Shown here in pieces: positions 33,927-44,962 of a stretch of 64,000 nucleotides of DNA. Within the stretch, counting starts at the first letter, position 1, and every line of letters starts with the position of its first letter. Under the pieces are notes generated by a model. It was not told the origin of the DNA. It saw only the letters and a program-made list of their open reading frames with translations, and searched no databases. A program made the position numbers and the translations under genes. Source of the stretch: Enterobacter quasihormaechei (GTDB lineage Bacteria > Pseudomonadota > Gammaproteobacteria > Enterobacterales > Enterobacteriaceae). The stretch spans positions 186,001 through 250,000 of the forward strand of contig NZ_SJON01000004.1 of assembly GCF_004331385.1 (NCBI RefSeq). The letters are read 5' to 3'.

Positions 33927-34421
33927 ATGCGCCGGATATTATCTGTATTACTGGAAAATGAGTCGGGCGCACTGTCGCGCGTCATTGGGCTTTTTGCGCA
34001 GCGTGGCTACAACATTGAAAGCCTGACCGTTGCACCGACCGACGATCCCACGCTCTCCCGCATGACGATCCAGACCGTCGGCGATGCGAAAGTGCTTGAG
34101 CAGATCGAAAAGCAGCTGCATAAGCTGGTGGACGTGTTGCGCGTCAGCGAGCTGGGGCAGGGGGCTTACGTTGAACGCGAAGTGATGCTGGTGAAAATCC
34201 AGGCCAGCGGTTACGGCCGTGAAGAGGTCAAACGCAACACGGATATCTTCCGTGGGCAGATCATCGACGTCACGCCTTCTATATATACTGTGCAGCTTGC
34301 CGGAACGAGCGATAAGCTGGACGCATTCCTGGCGTCTGTCAGGGATGTGGCAAAAATAGTTGAAGTTGCGCGCTCTGGCGTTGTTGGCCTCTCGCGCGGC
34401 GATAAAATCATGCGTGAGTAG
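33927..34421 (+). CDS. ilvH: Acetolactate synthase III regulatory subunit IlvH
   Basis: 164 residues (E. coli 163; one extra C-terminal glutamate). Small subunit that activates IlvI and confers valine inhibition. N-terminal ACT domain (about 1-76, [22 protein letters not shown] with the valine-site region [15 protein letters not shown]) and a C-terminal ACT-like domain. Start one base after the ilvI stop, so probably coupled. A strong terminator follows. Confidence 0.98.
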   Translation: MRRILSVLLENESGALSRVIGLFAQRGYNIESLTVAPTDDPTLSRMTIQTVGDAKVLEQIEKQLHKLVDVLRVSELGQGAYVEREVMLVKIQASGYGREEVKRNTDIFRGQIIDVTPSIYTVQLAGTSDKLDAFLASVRDVAKIVEVARSGVVGLSRGDKIMRE

Positions 34422-34442
34422 CGCAAAAGGTTCGCCTCTTTC

Positions 34443-34472
34443 AGCCCGGTAGCCAAAGCCGGGCTTTTTTTT
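34443..34472 (+). terminator. ilvIH terminator
   Basis: AGCCCGG-TAGCCAAAG-CCGGGCT followed by seven more Ts; a clear rho-independent terminator 21 bases after the ilvH stop. Confidence 0.93.
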
Positions 34473-34596
34473 GCGTAATCCGCCGACAACGCAGACAAAA
34501 GCGGTTGCCGTGAAGGCTATTCTGCGTTTAGATGTTAAAATATTTAACCATAACCTTGACAGGGCCATGGACTTTTTTCTTTTTTGAGAGGCAATT

Positions 34597-35601
34597 GTGA
34601 AACTGGATGAAATCGCCCGGCTCGCCGGCGTGTCGAGAACCACGGCCAGCTATGTGATTAACGGTAAAGCAAAGCAGTATCGTGTCAGCGATAAGACCGT
34701 TGAGAAAGTGATGGCAGTCGTTCGTGAGCATAATTACCATCCGAATGCTGTCGCCGCAGGTTTACGTGCCGGGCGCACCCGCTCGATTGGCCTGGTGATC
34801 CCGGACCTGGAAAACACCAGCTACACCCGCATCGCCAACTATCTGGAACGTCAGGCTCGCCAGCGTGGCTATCAGCTGCTGATTGCCTGCTCCGAGGATC
34901 AGCCCGACAACGAAATGCGTTGCATTGAGCATCTGCTGCAACGTCAGGTTGACGCCATCATCGTGTCGACCTCTTTACCACCAGAGCATCCTTTCTATCA
35001 GCGCTGGGCGAACGATCCGTTCCCTATTGTGGCGCTGGATCGTGCGCTTGACCGTGAGCATTTCACCAGCGTTGTGGGTGCCGATCAGGACGATGCAGAA
35101 ATGCTGGCTGCCGAGCTGCGTACCTTCCCGGCTGAAACGGTACTGTATCTTGGCGCGTTGCCTGAACTCTCCGTGAGCTTCCTGCGTGAACAAGGGTTCC
35201 GTACCGCATGGAAAGACGATCCGCGTGACGTTCACTATCTGTATGCCAACAGCTATGAGCGCGAAGCGGCTGCTCAGCTGTTCGAGAAATGGCTGGAAAC
35301 GCACCCCATGCCGCAGGCCCTGTTTACCACCTCGTTTGCCCTGTTGCAGGGGGTCATGGACGTCACATTACGTCGCGATGGCAAGCTGCCATCCGATCTG
35401 GCGATTGCGACCTTCGGCGATAACGAACTGCTCGACTTCCTGCAATGTCCGGTGCTGGCCGTGGCCCAGCGCCACCGCGACGTCGCCGAGCGGGTGCTGG
35501 AGATCGTTCTGGCAAGCCTGGATGAACCCCGTAAGCCGAAACCCGGGCTGACGCGCATCAAACGTAATCTCTATCGGCGCGGAATTTTGAGCCGTCATTA
35601 A
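34597..35601 (+). CDS. cra: Catabolite repressor/activator Cra (FruR)
   Basis: 334 residues, as in E. coli, starting at GTG with AGAGG five bases upstream. LacI-family regulator of carbon flow that releases DNA when fructose 1-phosphate binds. N-terminal helix-turn-helix [20 protein letters not shown], hinge helix with [14 protein letters not shown] near residue 50, then the periplasmic-binding-like effector domain ending at RRGILSRH. Single gene. A TTGACA at 34556-34561 could be its -35, but no good -10 follows. Confidence 0.98.
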   Translation: MKLDEIARLAGVSRTTASYVINGKAKQYRVSDKTVEKVMAVVREHNYHPNAVAAGLRAGRTRSIGLVIPDLENTSYTRIANYLERQARQRGYQLLIACSEDQPDNEMRCIEHLLQRQVDAIIVSTSLPPEHPFYQRWANDPFPIVALDRALDREHFTSVVGADQDDAEMLAAELRTFPAETVLYLGALPELSVSFLREQGFRTAWKDDPRDVHYLYANSYEREAAAQLFEKWLETHPMPQALFTTSFALLQGVMDVTLRRDGKLPSDLAIATFGDNELLDFLQCPVLAVAQRHRDVAERVLEIVLASLDEPRKPKPGLTRIKRNLYRRGILSRH

Positions 35602-36110
35602 TATCTCAGCGGGGGGAGAGAAAACTGCCCCCTAGCTGTACATTTATTACGTAAATTAAAATCCGGATAAAAATTAAGATTATTCCTTATGAAAGATAGC
35701 CTGCTATTTTTCTGAATCTTTTTTGGCTTATAAAAGACCTTTTATTGCTCTATAAAAGATTTTGTTTGTATTGTTTTGTTACAAACAGGTGCCAGCCGAT
35801 GAATATTCAGCCATTTTTTAAAACGTCTCAAGTCCTTACGGCACCTGAAGGGCACCTTATCGCTTTATCGCTCATCTGAGGCTGTCATCACCCGCCAATA
35901 TGCCTTAAAATGCTGCCCGCGTCGCAAACTGACACTTTATATTTCCCTGCGATGATATTGAGTGAGTCTTAACGCTCGTGTGCATATTCGGTTTTTTTCT
36001 TACAAATATTCATAACGTTAATTTTGCCTCGCCAGTTGTGTAGTTATTAGCCAGGTCACTCTTGCTCTGTAAATACGGTGCTTTCGCTCCGGTATAGAGA
36101 GAGTCCTGGC
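35602..36110. other. AT-rich cra-mraZ intergenic region
   Basis: About 510 bases with no known gene. Visible structure: an imperfect hairpin just after cra (35606-35637, GGGGGG/CCCCC, no T-run); a direct repeat CTATAAAAGA / CTTATAAAAGA about 23 bases apart near 35728-35760; TTTGTA...TTACAAA near 35764-35785; and a candidate 26-codon ORF listed separately. Base composition is richer in A and T than the dcw genes. Confidence 0.5.
35799..35879 (+). CDS. Candidate 26-residue small ORF with a sequestered ribosome site
   Basis: ATG preceded at seven bases by AGGTG; it would encode MNIQPFFKTSQVLTAPEGHL followed by IALSLI and a stop. The ribosome site lies in CAGGTGCC (35786-35793), which is perfectly complementary to GGCACCTG (35840-35847) inside the ORF; a second partial match, GGCACCT, follows at 35851. 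No function is known to me and coding is unproven. It could equally be part of a structured untranslated RNA. Confidence 0.25.
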   Translation: MNIQPFFKTSQVLTAPEGHLIALSLI

Positions 36111-36140
36111 TTGACAAGCTTTTCCCTCGCTCCGTAAACT
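36111..36140 (+). promoter_or_regulatory. Pmra, main promoter of the dcw cluster
   Basis: Perfect -35 TTGACA (36111-36116), 18-base spacer and -10 TAAACT (36135-36140). The sequence is nearly the same as the E. coli mraZ promoter, which is needed for expression of the early division genes. Confidence 0.88.
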
Positions 36141-36147
36141 CCTTCAG

Positions 36148-36172
36148 GTGGGAATTTGTGGGTTAAAGTGGT
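36148..36172 (+). promoter_or_regulatory. MraZ operator: three 10-base-spaced repeats
   Basis: GTGGG at 36148, GTGGG at 36158 and GTGGT at 36168 repeat with exact 10-base spacing just after the Pmra -10. MraZ in E. coli binds TGGGN repeats separated by five bases in this position and represses the cluster. The third copy departs from consensus in its last base. Confidence 0.85.
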
Positions 36173-36191
36173 GAGGAGGGGTGAGGCTGGC

Positions 36192-36650
36192 ATGTTCCGT
36201 GGAGCAACGTTAGTCAATCTCGACAGCAAAGGGCGTTTATCGGTACCAACCCGATACCGCGACCAGCTGATTGAGAACGCTTCGGGTCAACTGGTTTGCA
36301 CCATTGACATCAACTCCCCCTGCCTGCTGCTTTACCCTTTGCCTGAATGGGAAATCATTGAGCAAAAGCTGTCGCGACTGTCGAGCATGAACCCGCAGGA
36401 ACGCCGCGTGCAGCGGCTGTTATTGGGTCATGCCAGTGAATGTCAGATGGATAGCGCCGGGCGATTATTGATTGCGCCGGTGTTGCGGCAACATGCTGGT
36501 CTGACAAAAGAAGTGATGCTGGTCGGGCAGTTCAACAAGTTTGAACTGTGGGACGAAACGACCTGGTATCAACAGGTCAAGGAAGATATCGACGCTGAGC
36601 AATCTGATTCCGCAACATTGTCGGAACGGTTGCAGGACTTGTCACTATAA
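36192..36650 (+). CDS. mraZ: Transcriptional regulator MraZ
   Basis: 152 residues from the ATG at 36192, five bases after GAGG; equals E. coli. The 12-codon upstream extension runs into the operator repeats and is rejected. Two SpoVT/AbrB-like (swapped-hairpin) domains, each with the DxxGR motif: [14 protein letters not shown] near residue 11 and [11 protein letters not shown] near 87. It forms a ring-shaped oligomer that represses its own promoter. First gene of the division and cell-wall cluster, two bases before rsmH. Confidence 0.98.
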   Translation: MFRGATLVNLDSKGRLSVPTRYRDQLIENASGQLVCTIDINSPCLLLYPLPEWEIIEQKLSRLSSMNPQERRVQRLLLGHASECQMDSAGRLLIAPVLRQHAGLTKEVMLVGQFNKFELWDETTWYQQVKEDIDAEQSDSATLSERLQDLSL

Positions 36651-36652
36651 AT

Positions 36653-37594
36653 ATGATGGAAAATTATAAACATACAACGGTGCTGCTGGACGAGGCCGTT
36701 AACGGCCTGAATATTCGTCCGGACGGCATCTATATCGATGGCACTTTTGGTCGCGGTGGTCACTCGCGTTTGATCCTCTCTCAGCTTGGAGCGGAAGGAC
36801 GCCTGCTGGCAATTGACCGCGATCCGCAGGCGATTGCCGTTGCGCAAACCATCGATGACCCTCGCTTTTCCATCGTGCATGGACCTTTCTCTGCGCTTGC
36901 GGATTATGTTGCCGAGCGCGACCTGACCGGCAAAATCGACGGGATCCTCCTCGATCTTGGCGTCTCTTCACCACAGCTTGATGATGCAGAACGCGGCTTC
37001 TCCTTTATGCGCGACGGTCCGCTGGATATGCGCATGGATCCCACCCGCGGTCAGTCTGCCGCTGAGTGGTTACAAACCGCCGACGAAGCGGATATCGCCT
37101 GGGTGATTAAAACCTTCGGCGAAGAGCGTTTTGGCAAACGTATCGCGCGCGCCATCGTTGAGCGCAACCGCATTGAGCCAATGACTCGCACTAAAGAGCT
37201 GGCAGAAGTCATCGCGGCGGCAACGCCGGTGAAGGATAAGCACAAACATCCTGCGACCCGTACCTTCCAGGCGGTTCGCATCTGGGTAAACAGTGAACTG
37301 GAGGAAATAGAGCTGGCGCTAAAAAGCTCGCTCGACGTGCTGGCCCCGGGTGGGCGGTTATCCATCATCAGCTTCCATTCGCTGGAAGATCGCATCGTGA
37401 AGCGCTTTATGCGTGAACAGAGCCGCGGTCCACAGGTTCCAGCGGGGCTGCCGATGACGGAAGAACAACTCAGGAAACTGGGCGGCCGTCAGTTACGAGC
37501 ATTAGGCAAGTTGATGCCGGGCGAAGAAGAGGTGGCAGAGAATCCACGTGCCCGTAGTTCAGTGCTGCGCATTGCAGAGAGGACGAACGCATGA
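36653..37594 (+). CDS. rsmH: 16S rRNA m4C1402 methyltransferase RsmH (MraW)
   Basis: 313 residues, as in E. coli. It methylates N4 of C1402 in the ribosomal P site using [13 protein letters not shown] at the N-terminus, the SAM-binding [10 protein letters not shown] near residue 29 and [13 protein letters not shown] near 100 are the MraW family signatures; [14 protein letters not shown] follows near 240. It overlaps ftsL by four bases (ATGA). Confidence 0.98.
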   Translation: MMENYKHTTVLLDEAVNGLNIRPDGIYIDGTFGRGGHSRLILSQLGAEGRLLAIDRDPQAIAVAQTIDDPRFSIVHGPFSALADYVAERDLTGKIDGILLDLGVSSPQLDDAERGFSFMRDGPLDMRMDPTRGQSAAEWLQTADEADIAWVIKTFGEERFGKRIARAIVERNRIEPMTRTKELAEVIAAATPVKDKHKHPATRTFQAVRIWVNSELEEIELALKSSLDVLAPGGRLSIISFHSLEDRIVKRFMREQSRGPQVPAGLPMTEEQLRKLGGRQLRALGKLMPGEEEVAENPRARSSVLRIAERTNA

Positions 37595-37956
37595 TCGGCA
37601 GAGTGACAGAGACCCTAAGCAAAGTTAAGGGATCGTTAGGAAGCAACGAGCGCCATGCCTTGCCTGGCGTGATCGGCGACGATCTTTTGCGGTTTGGGAA
37701 GCTGCCACTCTGCTTGTTCATTTGCATCATTGTGACGGCAATCATGGTGGTCACTACCGCGCACCATACCCGTTTATTGACTGCGCAGCGCGAGCAGATG
37801 GTGCTGGAACGCGATGCGCTGGATATTGAATGGCGAAACCTGATCCTTGAAGAAAATGCGCTCGGCGATCACAGCCGGGTTGAACGGATCGCAACGGAAA
37901 AGCTGCAATTGCAGCATGTTGATCCTTCGCAGGAAAATATCGTAGTACAAAAATAA
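37591..37956 (+). CDS. ftsL: Divisome bitopic protein FtsL
   Basis: 121 residues, the E. coli length. Short cytoplasmic N-terminus (about 1-35), one membrane segment ([20 protein letters not shown], about 37-56) and a periplasmic coiled coil (about 60-100) that pairs with FtsB. FtsLBQ links early and late division proteins and activates FtsWI. Its start overlaps the rsmH stop as ATGA; 15 bases separate it from ftsI. Confidence 0.97.
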   Translation: MIGRVTETLSKVKGSLGSNERHALPGVIGDDLLRFGKLPLCLFICIIVTAIMVVTTAHHTRLLTAQREQMVLERDALDIEWRNLILEENALGDHSRVERIATEKLQLQHVDPSQENIVVQK

Positions 37957-37971
37957 GGGAAAACGCGACGC

Positions 37972-39738
37972 ATGAAAGCAGCGGCAAAAACGCTAAAACC
38001 AAAACGTCAGGAAGAACAGGCCAACTTTGTCAGTTGGCGTTTTGCGTTGCTTTGCGGCTGCATTTTACTGGCGCTGGGTTTCCTGCTGGGCCGCGTGGCG
38101 TGGCTGCAAATCATCGCGCCCGACATGCTGGTACGTCAGGGTGATATGCGTTCTCTGCGCGTGCAGGAAGTCTCTACCTCTCGTGGGATGATCACCGACC
38201 GCTCCGGCCGTCCGCTGGCGGTAAGCGTGCCGGTGAAGGCGATCTGGGCCGATCCGAAGGAACTGCACGACGCCGGCGGGATCTCGCTGGATAACCGCTG
38301 GAAGGCGCTTGCAGACGCGTTAAAAATGCCGCTGGACCAGCTGGCTTCCCGCGTGAACGCCAACCCGAAAGGGCGCTTTATCTATCTGGCCCGTCAGGTA
38401 AACCCTGATATGGCTGACTATATTAAAAAGCTGAAGCTGCCGGGCATTCATCTTCGCGAAGAATCCCGCCGCTACTATCCTTCCGGCGAAGTAACCGCTC
38501 ACCTCATTGGCTTCACTAACGTCGACAGCCAGGGGATCGAGGGCGTTGAAAAAAGCTTCGATAAATGGCTGACCGGCCAGCCCGGCGAGCGAATCGTACG
38601 TAAAGACCGCTATGGCCGCGTCATTGAAGACATTTCCTCGACAGACAGCCAGGCCGCGCACAACCTTGCTCTGAGTATTGATGAGCGCTTGCAGGCGCTG
38701 GTCTACCGCGAGCTGAACAACGCCGTGGCGTTTAACAAGGCGGAATCGGGCAGTGCCGTGCTGGTGGATGTGGCGACAGGTGAAGTGCTGGCGATGGCCA
38801 GTAGCCCCTCATACAACCCAAATAATTTTGCCGGTACAGCAAAAGATGCGATGCGTAACCGCTCAATCACCGATGTGTTTGAACCCGGCTCAACCGTAAA
38901 ACCGATGGTGGTGATGACGGCTCTACAGCGAGGCATCGTCAACGAAAATACCGTTCTGAATACCATCCCTTACCGAATTAACGGTCACGAAATCAAAGAC
39001 GTGGCGCGGTACAGCGAACTGACCCTGACCGGGGTCTTACAGAAGTCGAGTAACGTCGGTGTGTCAAAGCTGGCGTTAGCGATGCCGTCCTCAGCGTTAG
39101 TAGATACTTACTCACGTTTTGGGCTGGGAAAGGCGACCAATTTGGGGTTGGTCGGAGAACGCAGTGGCTTATATCCTCAAAAACAACGGTGGTCTGACAT
39201 AGAGAGGGCCACCTTCTCTTTCGGCTACGGGCTAATGGTAACCCCGTTACAGTTAGCGCGAGTCTACGCAACGATTGGCAGCTATGGCATTTATCGCCCG
39301 CTGTCGATCACCAAAGTTGATCCACCGGTTCCGGGTGAGCGTGTTTTCCCTGAATCTATCGTGCGTACTGTTGTGCATATGATGGAAAGCGTTGCGCTGC
39401 CTGGCGGTGGCGGCGTGAAGGCCGCGATTAAGGGCTACCGTATCGCCATTAAAACCGGTACGGCTAAAAAAGTGGGGCCGGACGGCCGCTATATCAACAA
39501 ATACATTGCCTATACCGCAGGCGTAGCGCCTGCAAGCAATCCGCGTTTTGCGCTGGTGGTTGTCATTAACGATCCGCAGGCGGGTAAGTACTACGGCGGC
39601 GCCGTCTCCGCGCCTGTATTCGGGGCTATTATGGGCGGCGTGTTGCGCACCATGAATATTGAACCGGATGCGCTGGCGACGGGCGAAAAAAGTGAATTTG
39701 TAATTAATCAAGGCGAGGGAACAGGTGGCAGATCGTAA
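37972..39738 (+). CDS. ftsI: Septal transpeptidase FtsI (PBP3)
   Basis: 588 residues, as in E. coli. One membrane anchor (about 24-42), a periplasmic pedestal domain and a class B penicillin-binding domain. Active-site motifs: SxxK in FEPGSTVKP (serine near 307), SxN in QKSSNVG near 359 and KTG in IKTGTAKK near 494. It crosslinks septal peptidoglycan with FtsW and is the target of aztreonam-type beta-lactams. No four-residue insertion is seen around YRIN, a site of known resistance insertions (333-336). Overlaps murE by 14 bases. Confidence 0.98.
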   Translation: MKAAAKTLKPKRQEEQANFVSWRFALLCGCILLALGFLLGRVAWLQIIAPDMLVRQGDMRSLRVQEVSTSRGMITDRSGRPLAVSVPVKAIWADPKELHDAGGISLDNRWKALADALKMPLDQLASRVNANPKGRFIYLARQVNPDMADYIKKLKLPGIHLREESRRYYPSGEVTAHLIGFTNVDSQGIEGVEKSFDKWLTGQPGERIVRKDRYGRVIEDISSTDSQAAHNLALSIDERLQALVYRELNNAVAFNKAESGSAVLVDVATGEVLAMASSPSYNPNNFAGTAKDAMRNRSITDVFEPGSTVKPMVVMTALQRGIVNENTVLNTIPYRINGHEIKDVARYSELTLTGVLQKSSNVGVSKLALAMPSSALVDTYSRFGLGKATNLGLVGERSGLYPQKQRWSDIERATFSFGYGLMVTPLQLARVYATIGSYGIYRPLSITKVDPPVPGERVFPESIVRTVVHMMESVALPGGGGVKAAIKGYRIAIKTGTAKKVGPDGRYINKYIAYTAGVAPASNPRFALVVVINDPQAGKYYGGAVSAPVFGAIMGGVLRTMNIEPDALATGEKSEFVINQGEGTGGRS

Positions 39739-41212
39739 TTTGCGCGACCTTCTTGCTCCGTGGGTGCCAATGCTACCTGCGCGAGCACTGCGAGAGATGG
39801 TACTGGACAGCCGCGTAGCGGCTGCTGGCGATCTTTTTGTGGCAGTGGTAGGTCATCAGGCGGACGGGCGTCGTTATATCCCGCAGGCGATTGCGCAAGG
39901 TGTTGCTGCCGTTATTGCAGAGGCCAAAGATGAGGCAACAGACGGTGAGATCCGTGAAATGCACGGCGTGCCGGTCATCTATCTCAGCCAGCTGAATGAG
40001 CGTCTCTCCGCGCTGGCAGGACGTTTTTACCACGAACCTTCCGACCAGTTAAAGCTGGTTGGCGTGACAGGAACCAACGGAAAAACCACCACAACCCAGC
40101 TGATGGCGCAGTGGGCGCAGCTTCTGGGCGAAACCGGCGCCGTCATGGGCACGGTGGGGAACGGTCTTCTGGGCAAAGTCAGCCCGACGGAAAACACCAC
40201 CGGCTCGGCGGTTGACGTGCAGCGTGTGCTGGCGGGCCTTGCAGAGCAGGGGGCGACCTTTGCCGCGATGGAAGTCTCTTCCCATGGCCTGGTACAACAT
40301 CGCGTGGCGGCGCTGAAATTTGCCGCCTCCGTCTTCACCAACCTGAGCCGCGATCACCTTGATTATCACGGTGATATGGAACACTACGAAGCGGCGAAAT
40401 GGCTGCTCTATTCCACTCACCACCACGGACAGGCGATCATTAACGCCGACGACGAAGTCGGTCGCCGCTGGCTGGAAAAACTGCCGGATGCGGTAGCGGT
40501 GTCGATGGAAGATCATATTAACCCGAACTGCCGTGGCCGCTGGCTGAAGGCGGTCGAGGTGAACTACCACGATAGCGGGGCGACGATCCGCTTTACTTCC
40601 ACCTGGGGCGACGGTGAGATCGAAAGCCGCCTGATGGGGGCCTTCAACGTCAGCAACCTGCTGCTGGCGCTGGCGACGCTGCTGGCGCTGGGGTATCCGA
40701 TGGCGGATCTACTGAAAACGGCTGAGCGTCTGCAACCGGTTTGTGGCCGAATGGAAGTGTTCAGCGCGCCGGGCAAGCCGACGGTGGTGGTGGATTACGC
40801 CCACACGCCGGATGCGCTGGAAAAAGCGCTGGAAGCGGCGCGTCTGCACTGCGCAGGCAAGCTCTGGTGCGTATTTGGCTGCGGCGGCGATCGCGACAAG
40901 GGCAAACGACCGCTGATGGGCGCGATTGCCGAGCAGTTCGCGGATATTCCGGTGGTGACCGATGACAACCCGCGTACCGAAGAGCCGCGTGCCATCATCA
41001 ACGACATTCTAGCCGGCATGCTGGATGCGGGCCGCGCGCGCGTGGTCGAAGGCCGTGCGGAGGCCGTGACTAACGCCATTATGCAGGCGCAGGAGAATGA
41101 TGTGGTGCTGCTGGCCGGTAAGGGTCATGAAGATTATCAGATAGTCGGCAATCGTCGTCTGGATTACTCGGACCGCGTGACGGCAGCGCGTCTGCTGGGA
41201 GTGGTGGCATGA
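39725..41212 (+). CDS. murE: UDP-MurNAc-tripeptide synthetase MurE
   Basis: 495 residues with a GTG start inside the end of ftsI; same length as E. coli. It adds meso-diaminopimelate to UDP-MurNAc-L-Ala-D-Glu. Mur ligase P-loop [13 protein letters not shown] near residue 110, central [19 protein letters not shown], and the DDNPRTEE motif near 413 that marks meso-DAP rather than lysine specificity. The carbamoylated lysine lies in [13 protein letters not shown] overlap with murF. Confidence 0.98.
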   Translation: MADRNLRDLLAPWVPMLPARALREMVLDSRVAAAGDLFVAVVGHQADGRRYIPQAIAQGVAAVIAEAKDEATDGEIREMHGVPVIYLSQLNERLSALAGRFYHEPSDQLKLVGVTGTNGKTTTTQLMAQWAQLLGETGAVMGTVGNGLLGKVSPTENTTGSAVDVQRVLAGLAEQGATFAAMEVSSHGLVQHRVAALKFAASVFTNLSRDHLDYHGDMEHYEAAKWLLYSTHHHGQAIINADDEVGRRWLEKLPDAVAVSMEDHINPNCRGRWLKAVEVNYHDSGATIRFTSTWGDGEIESRLMGAFNVSNLLLALATLLALGYPMADLLKTAERLQPVCGRMEVFSAPGKPTVVVDYAHTPDALEKALEAARLHCAGKLWCVFGCGGDRDKGKRPLMGAIAEQFADIPVVTDDNPRTEEPRAIINDILAGMLDAGRARVVEGRAEAVTNAIMQAQENDVVLLAGKGHEDYQIVGNRRLDYSDRVTAARLLGVVA

Positions 41213-42567
41213 TTAGCATTACCTTAATCCAGGCCGCTGCGGTATTGCAGGGGGCACTGCATGGTCAGGATCTGACCATCGAGGGCGTGACCACCGACAC
41301 CCGTAAAGTGACTGCGGGCTGCCTGTTTGTGGCGCTGAAGGGCGAACGTTTTGACGCCCACGATTTTGCTCAGCAGGCCAAAGATAGCGGCGCCGGCGCG
41401 CTGCTGGTCAGCCGCAAGCTCGATATCGATCTGCCGCAGATTGTGGTGAAAGATACGCGCCTGGCGTTTGGCGAGCTGGCGGCATGGGTTCGCCAGCAGG
41501 TGCCGACCCGCGTAGTGGCGCTAACGGGATCGTCGGGGAAAACCTCCGTTAAGGAGATGACGGCGGCCATCCTCAGCCAGTGCGGCAACACGCTTTACAC
41601 GGCGGGCAACCTTAATAACGACATCGGCGTGCCGATGACGCTGCTGCGCCTGAGCAAAGAGCATGAATATGCGGTGATTGAGTTAGGGGCTAACCATCAG
41701 GGCGAAATCGCCTGGACCGTGAGCCTGACGCGTCCGGAAGCGGCGCTGGTGAATAACCTGGCGGCGGCACACCTTGAAGGTTTTGGTTCGCTGCAAGGCG
41801 TGGCGAAAGCGAAAGGTGAAATCTATACCGGCCTGCCGGATGACGGCATCGCCATCATGAACGCCGATAACAACGACTGGCTGAACTGGCAGAACATCAT
41901 CGGATCACGCAAGACCTGGCGCTTCTCGCCAAACGCGGCAAACAGCGATTTTTCGGCGACCAACATTCATGTGACGTCACACGGTACTGAGTTCACCCTC
42001 TCTACCCCAACGGGCGACATTGACGTGCTGCTCCCGCTGCCGGGTCGTCATAACATCGCCAACGCGCTTGCCGCGGCAGCGCTGTCGATGGCGGTAGGTG
42101 CTTCACACGATGCGATCAAAGCAGGTCTGGCAAACTTAAAAGCCGTGCCGGGACGTCTGTTCCCGATTCAGTTGGCTGAAAACAAACTGCTGCTGGATGA
42201 CTCCTACAACGCCAACGTCGGCTCCATGACGGCGGCCGTGCAGGTACTGTCTGAAATGCCGGGCTATCGGGTGATGGTTGTGGGCGATATGGCCGAGCTG
42301 GGTGATGAAAGCGAAGCCTGCCATATTCAGGTTGGTGAAGCGGCGAAAGCGGCAGGACTTGACCGCGTACTGAGCGCCGGCACGCTGAGCAAGGCTATTT
42401 CTGATGCCAGTGAAGTTGGCGAACATTTTGCCGATAAATCTGCACTGATTGAACGCCTGAAGGCGCTGATTGCAGAAAAACAAATTGTGACTGTTTTAGT
42501 TAAAGGTTCACGTAGTGCCGCCATGGAAGAGGTTGTGCACGCATTACAGGAGAACGGGACATGTTAG
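41209..42567 (+). CDS. murF: UDP-MurNAc-pentapeptide synthetase MurF
   Basis: 452 residues, as in E. coli. It attaches D-Ala-D-Ala to finish the cytoplasmic UDP-MurNAc-pentapeptide. P-loop [14 protein letters not shown] near residue 105, [18 protein letters not shown] near 160 and the C-terminal [17 protein letters not shown] near 325 are family motifs. It overlaps murE by four and mraY by seven bases. Confidence 0.98.
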   Translation: MISITLIQAAAVLQGALHGQDLTIEGVTTDTRKVTAGCLFVALKGERFDAHDFAQQAKDSGAGALLVSRKLDIDLPQIVVKDTRLAFGELAAWVRQQVPTRVVALTGSSGKTSVKEMTAAILSQCGNTLYTAGNLNNDIGVPMTLLRLSKEHEYAVIELGANHQGEIAWTVSLTRPEAALVNNLAAAHLEGFGSLQGVAKAKGEIYTGLPDDGIAIMNADNNDWLNWQNIIGSRKTWRFSPNAANSDFSATNIHVTSHGTEFTLSTPTGDIDVLLPLPGRHNIANALAAAALSMAVGASHDAIKAGLANLKAVPGRLFPIQLAENKLLLDDSYNANVGSMTAAVQVLSEMPGYRVMVVGDMAELGDESEACHIQVGEAAKAAGLDRVLSAGTLSKAISDASEVGEHFADKSALIERLKALIAEKQIVTVLVKGSRSAAMEEVVHALQENGTC

Positions 42568-43643
42568 TTTGGCTGGCCGAACATTTGGTCAAATATTATT
42601 CAGGCTTTAACGTCTTTTCCTATCTGACGTTTCGCGCCATCGTCAGCCTGCTGACTGCGCTGTTCATCTCGCTGTGGATGGGCCCGCGCATGATTGCCCG
42701 TCTGCAAAAACTCTCTTTCGGCCAGGTTGTGCGTAACGACGGTCCGGAATCGCATTTCAGCAAGCGCGGTACGCCGACCATGGGCGGGATCATGATCCTG
42801 ACCGCCATTGTGGTGTCCGTTCTGCTGTGGGCTTATCCGTCTAACCCGTACGTCTGGTGCGTGCTGACGGTTCTGGTTGGCTATGGGATCATCGGCTTTG
42901 TGGATGACTACCGCAAAGTCGTGCGCAAAGACACCAAAGGCCTGATCGCCCGCTGGAAGTATTTCTGGATGTCGGTGATTGCGCTGGGCGTGGCGTTCGC
43001 GCTGTACCTGGCGGGTAAAGACACCCCGGCCACCGAGCTGGTGGTGCCGTTCTTCAAAGACGTGATGCCGCAGCTGGGGCTGTTCTACATCCTGCTGGCC
43101 TATTTTGTCATCGTCGGCACCGGTAACGCCGTCAACCTGACCGATGGTCTGGATGGCCTGGCCATCATGCCAACCGTTTTTGTCGCCGGCGGTTTCGCGC
43201 TGGTAGCGTGGGCGACCGGTAACATGAACTTTGCTAACTACCTGCACATTCCGTACCTGCGTCACGCGGGTGAGCTGGTGATCGTCTGTACGGCGATTGT
43301 CGGGGCGGGTCTCGGCTTCCTGTGGTTCAACACCTATCCGGCGCAGGTCTTTATGGGCGACGTCGGTTCGCTGGCGCTGGGCGGCGCGCTGGGCATTATC
43401 GCCGTGCTGCTGCGTCAGGAGTTCCTGCTGGTGATCATGGGCGGTGTGTTTGTGGTTGAGACCCTGTCGGTGATTTTGCAGGTCGGTTCCTTCAAGCTGC
43501 GCGGTCAGCGCATCTTCCGTATGGCACCGATTCACCACCACTATGAACTGAAAGGCTGGCCGGAGCCGCGCGTCATTGTGCGCTTCTGGATTATTTCGCT
43601 GATGCTGGTGCTGATTGGCCTGGCAACGCTGAAGGTACGTTAA
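42561..43643 (+). CDS. mraY: Phospho-MurNAc-pentapeptide translocase MraY
   Basis: 360 residues, as in E. coli, with about ten membrane segments. It transfers phospho-MurNAc-pentapeptide to undecaprenyl phosphate, making lipid I. The conserved aspartates appear in FVDDYRKV (near 115) and [10 protein letters not shown] (near 193, and Asp in [11 protein letters not shown] near 267); the HHHYE motif ([15 protein letters not shown]) is near 325. In the middle of the cluster; two bases before murD. Confidence 0.98.
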   Translation: MLVWLAEHLVKYYSGFNVFSYLTFRAIVSLLTALFISLWMGPRMIARLQKLSFGQVVRNDGPESHFSKRGTPTMGGIMILTAIVVSVLLWAYPSNPYVWCVLTVLVGYGIIGFVDDYRKVVRKDTKGLIARWKYFWMSVIALGVAFALYLAGKDTPATELVVPFFKDVMPQLGLFYILLAYFVIVGTGNAVNLTDGLDGLAIMPTVFVAGGFALVAWATGNMNFANYLHIPYLRHAGELVIVCTAIVGAGLGFLWFNTYPAQVFMGDVGSLALGGALGIIAVLLRQEFLLVIMGGVFVVETLSVILQVGSFKLRGQRIFRMAPIHHHYELKGWPEPRVIVRFWIISLMLVLIGLATLKVR

Positions 43644-43645
43644 TC

Positions 43646-44962
43646 ATGGCAGATTACCAGGGCAAAAAAGTTGTTATCATCGGGTTGGGCCTGACCGGGC
43701 TCTCCTGCGTGGACTTTTTCCTTGCGCGTGGCGTGACGCCGCGCGTGATGGATACGCGTGTCTCTCCGCCGGGTCTGGACAAGCTGCCGGAGCAGGTTGA
43801 ACGCCACCTGGGTGGTCTGAATGATGAGTGGCTGCTGGCTGCGGATCTGATTGTTGCCAGCCCGGGCATGGCGCTGGCGCACCCTTCGCTGAGCGCCGCG
43901 GCGGATGCCGGGGTTGAGATCGTTGGCGATATCGAACTGTTCTGCCGGGAGGCGCAGGCCCCGATCGTTGCCATTACCGGTTCAAACGGTAAAAGCACCG
44001 TCACCACGCTGGTGGGTGAGATGGCGAAAGCGGCGGGTAAAAATGTCGGCGTGGGCGGTAACATTGGTCTGCCCGCGTTGATGCTGCTCGACAAAGGCTG
44101 TGAGCTGTTTGTACTGGAGCTTTCCAGTTTCCAGCTGGAAACCACCACAAGCCTGCATGCGGCGGCGGCGACGATCCTTAACGTCACCGAAGATCATATG
44201 GACAGATACCCGTTCGGCTTGCAGCAGTACCGCGCGGCCAAGCTGCGCGTCTATGAAAATGCCAACGTTTGCGTGGTGAACGCCGATGATGCGCTCACCA
44301 TGCCGGTGCGCGGCGCGGACGATCGCTGCATTAGCTTCGGTATTAACATGGGTGACTATCACCTCAACCGTCAGCAGGGCGAAACCTGGCTGCGGGTGAA
44401 AGGTGAGAAGGTGCTGAACGTGAAAGAGATGATACTTTCCGGCCAGCATAACTACACCAATGCCCTGGCGGCGCTGGCGCTTGCGGATGCCGTTGACCTG
44501 CCGCGATCGTCCAGCCTGAAAGCGCTGACCACCTTTACCGGCCTGGCGCACCGTTTCCAGCTGGCGCTGGAGCATAACGGCGTGCGCTGGATTAATGATT
44601 CCAAAGCCACCAACGTAGGCAGCACCGAGGCCGCGCTGAACGGCCTGCACGTTGACGGCACGCTGCACCTGCTGCTGGGCGGCGACGGTAAATCGGCCGA
44701 CTTCTCCTCGCTGAAGCCGTATCTCGGCGGCGATAACGTGCGCCTGTACTGCTTTGGCCGCGACGGTCGCGAGCTGGCGGCGCTGCGTCCTGAGGTTGCC
44801 GAGCAAACCGAGACCATGGAGCAGGCGATGCGCCTTATTGCCCCGCGCGTGAAGCCCGGCGATATGGTGCTGCTGTCGCCTGCCTGCGCCAGCCTCGACC
44901 AATTTAAGAATTTCGAACAGCGGGGCGATCTCTTTACCCGCCTGGCGAAGGAGTTAGGCTGA
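43646..44962 (+). CDS. murD: UDP-MurNAc-L-Ala D-glutamate ligase MurD
   Basis: 438 residues, as in E. coli. It adds D-glutamate to UDP-MurNAc-L-alanine. The N-terminal nucleotide-binding [16 protein letters not shown]-loop [14 protein letters not shown] near residue 110 and [13 protein letters not shown] near 178 are the Mur ligase hallmarks; [16 protein letters not shown] near 315 binds substrate. Its stop overlaps the ftsW start by one base. Confidence 0.98.
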   Translation: MADYQGKKVVIIGLGLTGLSCVDFFLARGVTPRVMDTRVSPPGLDKLPEQVERHLGGLNDEWLLAADLIVASPGMALAHPSLSAAADAGVEIVGDIELFCREAQAPIVAITGSNGKSTVTTLVGEMAKAAGKNVGVGGNIGLPALMLLDKGCELFVLELSSFQLETTTSLHAAAATILNVTEDHMDRYPFGLQQYRAAKLRVYENANVCVVNADDALTMPVRGADDRCISFGINMGDYHLNRQQGETWLRVKGEKVLNVKEMILSGQHNYTNALAALALADAVDLPRSSSLKALTTFTGLAHRFQLALEHNGVRWINDSKATNVGSTEAALNGLHVDGTLHLLLGGDGKSADFSSLKPYLGGDNVRLYCFGRDGRELAALRPEVAEQTETMEQAMRLIAPRVKPGDMVLLSPACASLDQFKNFEQRGDLFTRLAKELG

